Below are positions 21,646 through 32,073 of a stretch of DNA of 64,000 bases, one piece after another. The position numbers and the translations under genes were made by a program. Positions within the stretch are counted from its first letter, which is position 1, and every line of letters starts with the position of its first letter. Source of the DNA: Venturia oleaginea (taxonomy: Eukaryota; Ascomycota; Dothideomycetes; Venturiales; Venturiaceae); the NCBI GenBank assembly GCA_013176395.1, contig JABMLP010000011.1, positions 62,001-126,000 on the forward strand, read 5' to 3'. The notes under the pieces are model-generated. The model had not been told where the DNA came from, searched no databases, and saw only the letters and a list, made by a program, of their open reading frames with translations.

Positions 21646-23277
21646 ATGACAATACCGTGGCCTCAAGAGGTGGTCTGGCCGACCGGACTTCATGAGCACG
21701 CTACACAAATCACAAGGCACCTTCGAAACGCATTACTCTACCTCGAAAGCGGACAGGCTCTACCTGTACCCCCAGACCAAGTAAAGGCAATTATCACGAC
21801 GATGCTGCCCTTGATTGCAAAGGTCCAAAGGACCCCCGATATGACAACCGTCCACGATCAACTACGCATTATACACACTGAGATGACTCAAGACACAAAG
21901 GAAACGGCGAAGGAGATAGCTGGGATAAAGGGAGAACTTAAAGCTTTGAGAACAGACACACAGAAGAACATCACTATTGGTGAGGAAGCGAAAACGGCAG
22001 CGAAAGAGGCAACAGAGGTGGGCAAGACCGTTGCAGGAATAGCGAGTGATATCAAGAACAAAGGGACACAATTTCAAACAGGCATGCCAATGAGCTATGC
22101 TGCTGCCGCTACCCGAGGAGGGCTAGCTACAAGCACACATAGCATACAAACCCAAAGTGTCAAGACTCCCGCGACGGTCCGACGTGAGATTATCGTAAAC
22201 ATCAGGAACGCACAAAAGATCCAGAGCCTGCGCGCAATGAATCCACGCAATTTAAAAGCCCACGTTGACCGAGCCATTTCCCAAAGTCAAAACGAACATA
22301 TAGCCAATCTAAAGATCATGTCTGCTAACCAGCTCAAAAGCGGAGATCTGAGCATCAGAACGGCGACAAATAGTGAAATGCAGCTTCTCAGACAATTCAC
22401 GGAGAACTGGACCCCACGTATTGGGAACGGGACGTCAGTACGAAATCCAACGTATGGCGTTCTTGTACATGGCATACGTACTAGTACGATGAATACAGAC
22501 AAATTCGAGGAAACTAGAGACGCCATTCTGCAAGACAATAAGCCGTTTATTCCAACTGCGGACATCAAATACATTGGATGGTTGACCCGGAAGGCGCCAA
22601 CAAAAGCGATGTCGTCGGTCATCATCGAGTTCACCAAGCCTGAGGACGCAAACAAGATCATCGATGAAGGTCTGGTGTGGCAAGGGGAGATGTGTCAAAG
22701 CGAACGATATGAGAGACAATGCCGACTGAAGCAGTGCTTTCAGTGCTACAAATACGGCCACATAGGAACTCAATGCAAAGCAGCGAAAACATGTGGCTAC
22801 TGTGCGCAAGAACATAGTTCTAGGGACTGCCCTTCGAAGACTGGACAGACCACACCTAGGAAATGCGCCAACTGCCAGGGAGCCCATGAAGCATGGAGTC
22901 AACAATGCCCAACTAGGAAGGAGGAACTCACTCGGACAAAGGCAGCGTACGCGAATAGACCTCGGTATCACCCTACGATGTTCACCTGTGATGAAATACC
23001 TATTCAAAATTCCGCCCGAGAACCTCCTGGAAGAACGAGGTCAACCACAGACCTGACCTCACGCCAAGGGCCAAAGACCAGAGGGATGCAACTATTACCT
23101 GGAAATGGACAAAAGAGACCTGCTCCAAGAGACAAGGAGAACGAAGGATCACACCAGAGTCAAAGGCCACAAAGAGCAACGAAGATGTCGAGGAGGGCGC
23201 TTGAGGCGCTAGAGGGCAATACCCTAACATGTAGAAACACACAATACATGGAAATCGATGAGGACTCGGATCTATGA
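21646..23277 (+). CDS. LINE ORF1 (nucleic-acid-binding protein)
   Basis: 543 codons, intact. The N-terminal third is helical (coiled-coil-like around residues 65-140). The middle carries an RNA-binding-like region. Three zinc knuckles of the CCHC type lie near residues 365-425: CFQCYKYGHIGTQC, CGYCAQEHSSRDC and CANCQGAHEAWSQQC (the third has a longer spacing). ORF1 proteins coat the element RNA. The stop codon overlaps the ORF2 start in the four bases ATGA at 23274-23277, which suggests stop-restart translation. Confidence 0.85.
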   Translation: MTIPWPQEVVWPTGLHEHATQITRHLRNALLYLESGQALPVPPDQVKAIITTMLPLIAKVQRTPDMTTVHDQLRIIHTEMTQDTKETAKEIAGIKGELKALRTDTQKNITIGEEAKTAAKEATEVGKTVAGIASDIKNKGTQFQTGMPMSYAAAATRGGLATSTHSIQTQSVKTPATVRREIIVNIRNAQKIQSLRAMNPRNLKAHVDRAISQSQNEHIANLKIMSANQLKSGDLSIRTATNSEMQLLRQFTENWTPRIGNGTSVRNPTYGVLVHGIRTSTMNTDKFEETRDAILQDNKPFIPTADIKYIGWLTRKAPTKAMSSVIIEFTKPEDANKIIDEGLVWQGEMCQSERYERQCRLKQCFQCYKYGHIGTQCKAAKTCGYCAQEHSSRDCPSKTGQTTPRKCANCQGAHEAWSQQCPTRKEELTRTKAAYANRPRYHPTMFTCDEIPIQNSAREPPGRTRSTTDLTSRQGPKTRGMQLLPGNGQKRPAPRDKENEGSHQSQRPQRATKMSRRALEALEGNTLTCRNTQYMEIDEDSDL

Positions 23278-26200
23278 AAGAGAAGGACCAACTTAATATA
23301 CTACAGTACAACGTACGCAAATCAAGGGATACGATTATGGCAACTCTACTCCGTGATCCAAGAGTAGCAGAATACGATATTATTGCTATCCAAGAACCGT
23401 GGCGCAACCCCTTCATGTCGACAACACACCACCCAGCGAAGAATATATTCCACTTATACTATCCGACAACGAACAAGGAGGATGGTCCAGCAAGGGTGTG
23501 TTTCTTTGTCAACAAAAGGCTAGACCACGGCAGCCTGCAATTCGAACAGCACACAAGAGACGTCTGCTCATTGAGAATCAGTATCAACAATGGCGATCAA
23601 ACAGAAAACGAGCTGGTAATACACAACGTCTACAATACGGTCCAAAACATGCCAAACCGCATCAGCTCACTGCCGACCCTAAGAGCTCGATTGGAGGAAC
23701 ACGCGCTGAAAGAACAGATGGTATTAGGCGACTTGAACTTACACCATAGAATGTGGGGTGGAGCGCAGGTCGTACACGAAGACCGAGAAGCGGAAGAACT
23801 TATCGAAATTATGGAGAGATTTGATATGTCAAGCATGCTGCAGCCCGGAACGGTAACGTACGAAGAAGGCAGCAGCAGGACGACGATTGATATGTGCTGG
23901 ATGACATTAGGCTTGATTGACAGGACCATCAGTAGCAGAGTAGACAGAGAGCTAGACCACGACTCAGACCACCTCCCCATCAGCATCATACTGGATCTCC
24001 GGACGCGTTCCACGGAAATCAGGCCAGGATGCAACTGGAAACTCCTAGACTGCAAGGAGTTCTGCGGGACGCTCAGAGACACCCTACCGGCACGAAGGAG
24101 ACCAAGGACGAAAGCAGCGCTAGACATGTACACGATGGAGTTAGTCAAAGCGATCAAAGATGCAGCAGCGAAGACAATTCCCCTCACAAGACCATGCACC
24201 AAGGCGAAAGAGGGATGGGACGGAACATGCTCGAGAGCATTGGCAGATACAAAACGTCTAAGGCGCATACACGAGAGAAGACACACGGAGGAGACATGGG
24301 AAAACTACCGCGAGGCGAGGAACCACAAGACACGGACGATCAAGAAGGCGCTCCGGCAAGCACACAGAGACCGCGTATAAATGGCAGCAAGCTCCACTGA
24401 ATCCCTCTGGAAAATAGCCAAGTGGGCGCGCAATAGAGAAAGCCAGCCCCCAAGTGTGACGCCAATTATCAAGTGTCCGACGACCGGCAACCAGGCTACT
24501 ACACCCTCGGCAAAAACGATTCTCCTTCGGGACGCCTTCTTCCCAGTACCGCCAGAAGCAGACCTCGACGATCTACAGGATGCAAGATATGATGATTGTA
24601 TACCAATGCCAAACGTTACTGAGAAGGAGGTACTGGACGCAATACAAGCAGCGTCACCCTTCAAGGCCCCGGGACCGGATGGGATCCCAAACAAGGCCTT
24701 GCAGACGGTATCTTATATGTTGGTGGGACACCTGGCGACAATCATGAACCAGAGCCTACAACTGGGCCACTACCCGACACATTTCCAAAGCTCGACCACG
24801 GTAGTGCTACGCAAACCAGGGAAGGACGACTACTCGACTCCAAAGGCATACCGACCTATTGCGCTCCTGAATACGATTGGCAAGGCCATGGACGCAGTAA
24901 TCGCTAAGAGACTTAGCTACCTGGTGGAAACACACCAAGTCATCCCAAGGATGCACATGGGAGGCAGGAAGTTAAGGTCAACGGAACACGTACTACACGC
25001 TGTAATCGAGAGAATCTACAACGCTTGGAACAACGGAAAAGGACAAGTCGCTAGCCTGCTGCTCCTTGACGTGTCAGGCGCCTTCGACAACGTATCCCAC
25101 AAGAGACTCCTACACAATCTTCGGAAAAGAAAAGTTGATGAGAGAACAGTACGATGGATTGCTAGCTTCCTGAGCGATAGACGCACGCGAATTGTCATCG
25201 ATGGCTACGAATTTGACGAGTACACGGTTGAGACTGGGGTACCACAGGGATCGCCCCTATCCCCCATCTTATACATATTCTACAACTCTGACCTTATTGA
25301 GCAATGCGACTCAGGCGACGATACTGCAGCTACAGGCTATATCGATAACGCAGCCATACTTACATGGGGCAACACAACAGAAGAAACGTGCAAGAAACTC
25401 GAAAACGCGCTGGAAAAGGCAAACTGTTGGGCAAAGACACATGCATCAAAATTCGCCCCAGAAAAGTTCCAACTGACACACTTCACAAGAAGACGCACCC
25501 GTATAAACACACAACAGCCCGTTCAAACGGCATGGGGATGCATTGCGGCTAAGACAACGTGCAAATATCTAGGCGTGACGCTAGACAGCAAACTCCAATG
25601 GAAGAAACACATCGAAGAAATCAAGCGGAAAACTAAAAAAACAGTGAACGCACTGTGCTCTCTGGGCAGCTCAACATGGGGCGTCAGTCTGCTAGATATG
25701 CGAAAAATCTACCGCGGAGTAGTAGTCCCTCAGATGATGTACGCGTGTTCAATCTGGTCGAATTCAGGAATGAGGGGGAAACCATACACGAGAAAAACGC
25801 TCGACAACACTTCAGTCAATCCAAGCACGTGCAGCACGAATTATCTGTGGAGCGTTCAAAGCGACATCCAGAGTCGCCCTCGACATAGAGACCTACCTGC
25901 TCCCAGTCGAACAACAGATCTGGAAACACAACACCGAAACCCTCAGCCGTATACTCACGTGCCAAGACCTCCCTAAACTGCTAGATACTCAATTCGGAGA
26001 ACCAAGGTCAAGACAACGAGCAAGCTACGATAGCCCATTATACAACATATATCGAGATGCCGAAGAGAAAGGAGCAGCAAATCTCGACAAGCGAGAGACA
26101 ATCCCGCCGTTCGTAGCAGCACCATGGTGGCAAGGCCCAAAGACACATATCGCACCAAGCGATGAAGCGGCACACTCTGAGCACGACTCCGTTACTAGAG

Positions 26201-27156
26201 TCGAGGGTAATATTTGCATCTATACAGATGGGAGTAGCATAGACGGACATACAGGTGCTGCAGCAGTCTGGCCGCTGAAAAGACAGACGAGAAGCACGTA
26301 TATGGGCCCTGAGACGACCTCCACGGTGTACGCAGCTGAACTTCAAGGAATAAATCTAGCGCTGCATATGGTTCAAACAGACATCGAGGCAGGAAACGAA
26401 CGGAGAGACATCAATATCTTCACCGACAACCAGGCAGCGATACGCTCGCTGACAAGGCCGGAAGGCCGATCAGGAGCATACATTGTCAAGCGGATTGTAC
26501 AACGGATCACACAACTTCACGAGTACGGAGCTATCGTGAACATCCGATGGATCCCTGCCCACGAGGGAATTGACGGGAACGAGGCCGCTGACCAAGCCGC
26601 CAGGGAGGCCACTGGATGGAGAGAAGACGGAGAGAAAGGACTAAGAGCTGATATGCCACCGGAACTGTACCCGCTAAGAACGACACTCAAGACGTGGTGC
26701 TGGAAGGTAGTGAATAGACAATGGTTGACTAGCTGGAAATTCGAGACAAAGGGGAAAGCCACGAGGAGATACACACCTAAGCCTACTAAAAGGGTGCTCC
26801 AACTCCATCAAGACTGGAGCAAGCGAGAAAGTGCGATCCTCGTACAGATGAGAACTGAAAAGATAGGGCTCAAGGCCTTCCTCTTCAGCCGACGTGTCCA
26901 AGGTATCCCAGACTCTAGGTGTGACTGCCGTGAAGGGATGCAGACCGTAGCCCATACCCTCCTGGAATGCCGCAAGTTCCGGGACATCCGGAGAGACGAG
27001 TTGGGCCGCTTCCCAGGACGAAACAACCTCCGGAATATCTTGACTACGCATAAGTTAGCCACAAAAGCTATCAGATTCATGGAACAGACGCGGGTCCTTG
27101 GGCATAGTGGGATCGAAAACGCGCAGACGACGCTGAGCATTGAGGGGAGACTGTAG
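23274..27156 (+). pseudogene. LINE ORF2 (endonuclease-RT-RNase H), inactivated
   Basis: Endonuclease/phosphatase-like nuclease first (LNILQYNVRKSRDT, IIAIQEPWRNP, GDLNLHHRMWGG, SDHLPISI), then RT (SPFKAPGPDGIPNKAL, YRPIALLN, LLDVSGAFDNVSH, GVPQGSPLSPILYIFYN), then RNase H (IYTDGSS, AELQGINLAL, FTDNQAAI, IPAHEGIDGNEAAD) and a Cys/His tail. Breaks: a TAA stop at 24378-24380 between nuclease and RT, and a frame change near 25800. The catalytic YXDD reads YIDN (the Asn codon is 25347-25349). RNase H and the tail from about 25810 to 27156 are otherwise open. Confidence 0.9.
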
Positions 27157-27425
27157 GTAGACGGAAAGCGAAATATGAGGCATTGCCTCCCGGAATCTAG
27201 ATAGCGCAGATGTACTGGTAGAACAACCGACATTTACAAGAGCCATTGGGCATTTGGAAATAGTGGTTGAGGGAAAAGAGGGGGGATCGAGGGGATAGCT
27301 GGTCTTGTTGTGGTAAGCAGGGCGAAGTGGGACGTGGTAGATCATATCACGTGTCGGCTGTCTGATGAAGTCCCCCTAACCGGGCATAGCTGCGTGATTA
27401 AGCGGCTGCAACCGAGTAGGATAAA

Positions 27426-27446
27426 ATCAATCAATCAATCAATCAA
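27426..27446 (+). repeat. (ATCA)n tail of the LINE
   Basis: Five ATCA units close the element in place of poly-A. Equivalent tails end the fragments at 10768-10788 and 28867-28900, and on the minus strand 9805-9822. Confidence 0.85.
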
Positions 27447-28302
27447 TGCAGAGATGGAATAAAAAACAGCACACACAGCAAGAACTCAATTCTTGGAATT
27501 TACAGAAGTATCATCTAAAGATCATCAAAAAACATCTGCCAGTGGCCGCTCCGGCCTCTAGAGGCCATCGCGCGTCCCTCAGCATCGGGGAGGTACCTCT
27601 AGAGTCGCCGTCGCCGCCACTGCAGAGCAAGCACACGAATACACGAGCAAGCTACACGAACGATGCGTCCACCAAAGACAACAGCAACCATCTAGTCACT
27701 ATCTCCCGGCTAGTCCATCACCCCAGATGACACTGCAACGCCCCGAGTCGACGAGTCACCGCTAGAACGGCAATACCTTCAACACAACTCAAAAACCAGA
27801 CGCCCGGTGTGCAACAATCGGCACCACATACCACTGCAACGACTAGACAACCTCTCCCAACGTCTTGGCAAACCGTCCTGCTACAAGCTGTTACCCAGAG
27901 CCTTGAGCCTCTCCCCAAACTGTTGCGTCCCAGTTATGGCATTGGCAAGAGTAGGTGCGCGACACAGTAAGCAGTAAGGACGCATAGAAGGAGCTTATTG
28001 GCGGCAAATCCCCTCCCTACAAGCCAGCAGACGTAGCCTTGAGCCTCTCTCCAGACTGTTGCGTCCCAGTTACGGCATTGGCAAGAGTAGGAGCGCGATA
28101 TAGCAAGTAGGGAGAGTGACTAGCAGCAGGTAGGCTCCGACTATAAGACGGCAGGTCTGTAGCACGATCGGTGCCATACAATACAGCAGCCACTAGATAG
28201 CCTCGTCTACGGGCATACCCGGAGTATCACACTCAAGTAGCGAAATCACGACTACGATGGTTACTATTGTCTCCAGCATCACACAACCAAGTACACTGCC
28301 GC
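27447..28302. other. Degenerate repeat-rich sequence after the LINE
   Basis: The first 55 bases resemble the 5' end of the LINE at 21505 (TGCAGAGATGGAAT then an A-rich, AGCA/CACA-rich stretch), so this may be the start of another, decayed copy. No ORF2 domains follow. It contains two diverged copies of an 80-base block (about 27897-27977 and 28032-28112). Confidence 0.5.
27897..28112. repeat. two direct copies of an 80-bp block, 135 bp apart
   Basis: Both copies start AGCCTTGAGCCTCTC and share TGTTGCGTCCCAGTTA and GGCATTGGCAAGAGTAGG; about nine in ten bases agree over the core. The block between them is unique. Not similar to any coding domain. Confidence 0.7.
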
Positions 28303-28475
28303 TGTGACGGCACGGCATATCCATACGAAGGCACAAGGCACTTTAGAACATGTCACCGAATTACACTTAGGATCTAAGGTAGAGAGGTAAGAGTTTCGTA
28401 AGGAAACTTCGACTAAGTAGAGAAAGTGCACTAGCCACGGCACGTGATTTAATGGTCACGTGCCGTGCCGTCACA
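28303..28475 (-). repeat. Solo LTR, 173 bp, with 5-bp target duplication GCCGC
   Basis: Both ends carry the 15-base inverted repeat TGTGACGGCACGGCA, flanked on each side by GCCGC (28298-28302 and 28476-28480). Internal similarity to the LTR at about 8560-8755 is best with this copy read on the minus strand. A 5-bp duplication and TG...CA ends fit a solo LTR left by LTR-LTR recombination; a MITE is the alternative. Confidence 0.75.
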
Positions 28476-28549
28476 GCCGCATAGGAATCTGGTGCAAGGC
28501 AACAATCACAAGCGGAAACACATTTCGGGAACAGACAAGCCTTGAGGGA

Positions 28550-28866
28550 AAGGCAAAACAGACAGACGAAGCTGAGTACTGGAGGGAGACTGTAGGTAAA
28601 AGGTTAGCGAAACACGAGGTATTGCCTCTTGGGATCTATATAGCACGGATATACTAGCAGAATAACCAGTATCGACAAGAGCCAGTGGGCATTTGGAAAT
28701 ACTGGTTTAGGGAAAAGAAGGAGGACGGAAGAGACAGCTGGTCTTGTTTTAGTGAACGAGGCGAAGTGGGGCGTGGTAGATTTTATGATTTATCACGTGT
28801 CGGCTGTCTAGTGAAGTCCTCCTGGCCGGACATAGCTGCGTGATTAAGCGGCTGCAATCGAGTAGG

Positions 28867-28900
<34 letters not shown>
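28550..28900 (+). mobile_element. LINE 3' UTR fragment with (ATCA)n tail
   Basis: Matches the end of ORF2 and 3' UTR of the LINE (GGAGACTGTAGGTA..., ATCACGTGTCGGCTGTCT, CATAGCTGCGTGATTAAG) and ends with eight or so ATCA units at 28867-28900. TGCAGAGATGGAAT follows at once at 28901. About 350 bp, strongly 5' truncated or part of an internally deleted copy that began at 27447. Confidence 0.8.
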
Positions 28901-28901
<1 letters not shown>

Positions 28902-29420
28902 GCAGAGATGGAATGGGATGGAAAAGGAGATGGAGACGGACTTGAGAGAAGGGCTTCAAGTTGGGAGAAAATTCGCGTCACTGGAAACACTATTCTAGCC
29001 GCTTTCGGCACGGAACCGATCCAGCCCTTCCGCCGCTCTCGTCGCTCTCGTCACATGCTCGTTTCGGCCCCTTCCGAGTCTGGACCCTTCTTGGCCACCA
29101 CGGTTACTGTCATTCCGCTACAAGCGAATGCTTTGTATGAACCTCTTCAATATGAGGAGCGAAAACGAGCCCTACAACTCGACCCAAGACATTCATAATC
29201 CATTTTACTGCTGAAGCGCGAATCACGTCCCCGGCCTCTCGCTATGCGCTCTCAATCTCATTGGCTTTACGAATCACTTGCTCTCTACTCGCGGGCATCA
29301 TGGTGCCGGACCCGAGTATATGAGCAGTGACTAATATAGGGACATCTGAACCGCAAGTAAGAAAATTTGACAATTAGTCTTACTCCTACGGTCCTTACCA
29401 CCGAAAACCTCTCTCTCATT
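28901..29420. other. cutinase upstream region
   Basis: From the LINE tail junction to the cutinase start. An open frame of 96 codons (28908-29198) has no recognised domain. CT-rich tracts and a TATATGAGCAGTG-like stretch near 29320 may be promoter elements. Confidence 0.45.
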
Positions 29421-30379
29421 ATGCGTTCTTCCTTCTCTATTGCCGCCGTTGTGGCCTCTTTGCCAACGGCTCTGGCTGCCGCCGCCTGCCCTCCTCTCGA
29501 ACTAATATACGGTATGTCAGCTCAAGTCTCAAGCCCCATTTCGTGTGCCTGATCTACGCCCAGCCAGAGCAACTACAGAACCAAAGGGCCTCGGTGCTGC
29601 AGGAGGATTACTGGCCAAGAATTTGGTCAAAGACTTCCCAGCTGCCACGGTTTATGCCGTACAATATCCTGCAAGCATGGGCAGTGTCAACACGTGCGAC
29701 GGGCCCATAGATTTGATCAAGCAGGTCAAAACCCGTGTCGATTCATGCCCAGGTATCAAACTTGCACTCGGAGGTCATTCTCAAGGCGGTGCCGTTGTCA
29801 CTGCCACCATCTCCAAGATTCCCGCCAAATATCTCTCCAGCATCGTTGCCGTCACGCTCTTTGGTGCCCCGCCGTGCTCGGACTTAACAAAGTCCACCGT
29901 TCCAGGTGTGGCTGAGGTCGGAGCTCATTGCAAGTCCTTTTGCAACTACAAAGACCAGGTAAGATTTTTCCACGGGTAGTTCGTTGTCCGTAATTAACGA
30001 GTGGCAGATTTGTGATTCAACCGGGCCAATGGGAAATGGTGGTCCCCGTGCCTCTTGCACGCTTCCAAAGTCATTCGTCCCAAGAAGAAGAGACCTCGAG
30101 GTCAAGGAATTCGGAATGGGATATCCAGCGTACGTTGAGCCTAGGCCGTTGAGCGAGCAGGAGTCGCTTCGGGTCAATCAATTCAATCAGCAGGCTGCTG
30201 CCACCTGCGGCGAAGATGAGCGCGGTCATAAAGCAGGTTCGGCAACAGGCTTGGCGGCGCATATGGCCTACAAGTCGGATGGCTACTATGTGGCCGCCGC
30301 TTCCTGCTATATCACGAAGATGTACAAGGCCGCCGCTGGCGCTGCTCCCGCTGCTGCAGGCGCAGAAGCCGTCAGGTAG
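29421..30379 (+). CDS. Cutinase-family secreted esterase, three exons
   Basis: Proposed exons 29421-29511, 29564-29958 and 30008-30379; introns of 52 and 49 bp with GTATGT/GTAAGA donors and CAG acceptors, all in frame. A signal peptide (MRSSFSIAAVVASLPTALAAA) sends it out of the cell. The cutinase/acetylxylan-esterase catalytic Ser is in GGHSQGG; the catalytic Asp is probably in DQICDSTGP, split by intron 2; the His is in AHMAYKSDG. Paired Cys residues fit disulfides. Cutinases cleave cutin or short-chain esters on plant surfaces. The tail after the His is Ala-rich and low in complexity. The gene stands alone between LINE debris and a pogo/chromovirus nest. Confidence 0.9.
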
Positions 30380-30897
30380 TGTAGAAGCTATCAACTTTTA
30401 TTCCAGTGTCGCGACTTTCTATCCTCACTTCTGCACTTTCTACATCCGCTCTATGCTCGTTGATAGGACGATAGCCTCTTACAAACAGCAAAAACTTGAA
30501 ACATTTTAGTAAGCGTAACAAGCTTTGAAAAGGCATGTACGGTGTCATTCTTCCCACGTTTCACCTGTTCATCGTTTTCTCACCGCGAACAGTACCGCAA
30601 GTTCCTATTCAGACATCTAGGAACAGGCAGTATATCAATGTGATAATCGATGACGCCAAAAAAGAGACGACGCTGGCATACGCATGATCTCTCCATGGTT
30701 ATCTTCTCCTGTAGAGGGTGAAATCAGAGGTCTTAAGGTTTTTCTCCTGGTTTTTCTCCTTACGTATAAAGAGTCTAAAATTACTAATACTACTTACTAC
30801 CATACCTACCTAGCACATCGAGCATTCCTTTCGCTAAAGCTAATACCTAAAGAGCCTATAGAATCAATATTTACCTACTAATACTACTTAAGATATA
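30380..30897. other. intergenic, cutinase 3' side, no gene seen
   Basis: Becomes AT-rich (TACTACTTACTA, CCTACCTAG) towards the TA target of the pogo element at 30896-30897. No coding features. Confidence 0.5.
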
Positions 30898-31158
30898 ACG
30901 TATTCCACCACCGAGTCGGTCACTTTCCCTTGGCACAGCCCTTATCTTCTTTAACACGTAATGTCTCAACAACGCAACGCGATAGCCGTTCAAGAAGAAG
31001 GTAGAATTGATCTCGCTCTTCAGGCTTATACCTCTGGCCAATTTCAAAGCCTACGGCGCGCTGCTACAGCCTTTAGCGTTAAACACCAAAGGCTCTCTGA
31101 TCGGCTCCGCGGAATCACCTCTCGATCTCAAACTCACCCAAACTCTCATAAGCTCACT

Positions 31159-31445
31159 TGTTAAGGGATGAAATCCTTCTCCCTAGCTTATCCATGACTG
31201 GATTTTCAATTGTTCTCTTGTTATTCTGCGAGCTATCATGTTCTATTTTGCAAGCTGTCATGTTCTATTTGCAAGCTGTCATGTTCCATTTAAAGATACA
31301 TTCTAGAAGGATCTATTTGTAAGAGGAGGATTATATATACAAGCTATCCTTCCTGTACTTACACTTTCTTCCTTGTACTTAGATACTTGAAATACAAGCT
31401 GTCTTCTCTCACGTGCGAAACACCTTTGAGGGTTGAACTCTTACA
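31159..31445 (+). repeat. Solo LTR inside the transposase gene
   Basis: 287 bp absent from copy 2 at the same codon. It starts TGTTAAGGG and ends CTCTTACA, with near-matching 5-base flanks TCACT and TTACT (one C/T difference). It includes a TATATATA box near 31332 and several CAAGCTGTC-type short repeats. The TGTTA start suggests a copia-type LTR. Confidence 0.65.
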
Positions 31446-31785
31446 TTACTACGATAGAAGAGCAAACGATTATCCGATATATCCTCGATCTCGATTCGCG
31501 AGGATTCGCACCCCGACTGTGTGAGGTGGCAGATATGGCGGATAAACTACTGGGTATACGCGGTGGAGAGCCAGTAGGCAAAAACTGGGCTGAGAGATTC
31601 GTAACGCGCTCAGATGAGCTCAAAATAGCCTTCAATCGAGCAAAGGATAGGCAGAGGATACTACAGGAGGATCCAGAAGTAATTGGCGCGTGGTTCAAGC
31701 TCGTTGCAGACACTAAGGCAAAGTACGTCGTCCACGACGAGGATACGCACAACTTTGACGAGATTGGCTTCCAGATGGGCGTTAT

Positions 31786-31989
31786 TGTCACGTTTGACCT
31801 TGGACTTGACTTGGAAGCATGACTTGAATTCTATGGGATGTGCGAAGTTGTAAGGATGAGGAGCTAACTAAGAGGTAGAGACGAGTCTAAGTACTTGCGA
31901 CCAGTCTCGCGCTAGACCTGATCGAGCAGAACCACCACATTTAACTACGTTTAACTGCATTCGAATACCAACATAGTTCGATCATGACA
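31786..31989 (-). repeat. 3' LTR of element 2
   Basis: TGTCA...TGACA ends, 204 bp, identical to the other LTR; the polypurine tract lies directly beside it at 31990-32001. Confidence 0.95.
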
Positions 31990-32073
31990 GTACCCCCCAA
32001 CAAGGCCGAGGCGCAATGGTTCAAACTGAACTATTTGGCGAGGTGACTGACAAACTTGAAGCATGATCGAATC

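Larger units (their letters stand above)
21505..27446 (+). mobile_element. Tad-like LINE (non-LTR retrotransposon), near full length
   Basis: About 5.9 kb: 5' UTR from TGCAGAGATGG at 21505, ORF1 with zinc knuckles, ORF2 with endonuclease, reverse transcriptase and RNase H, a 3' UTR of about 270 bp and an (ATCA)n tail (27426-27446) instead of poly-A. The order and the RNase H at the end fit the Tad/I-like clade of fungal LINEs. ORF2 carries a stop, a frameshift and a changed catalytic motif, so the copy is dead. The same TGCAGAGATGGAAT follows its tail at 27447. Confidence 0.9.
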
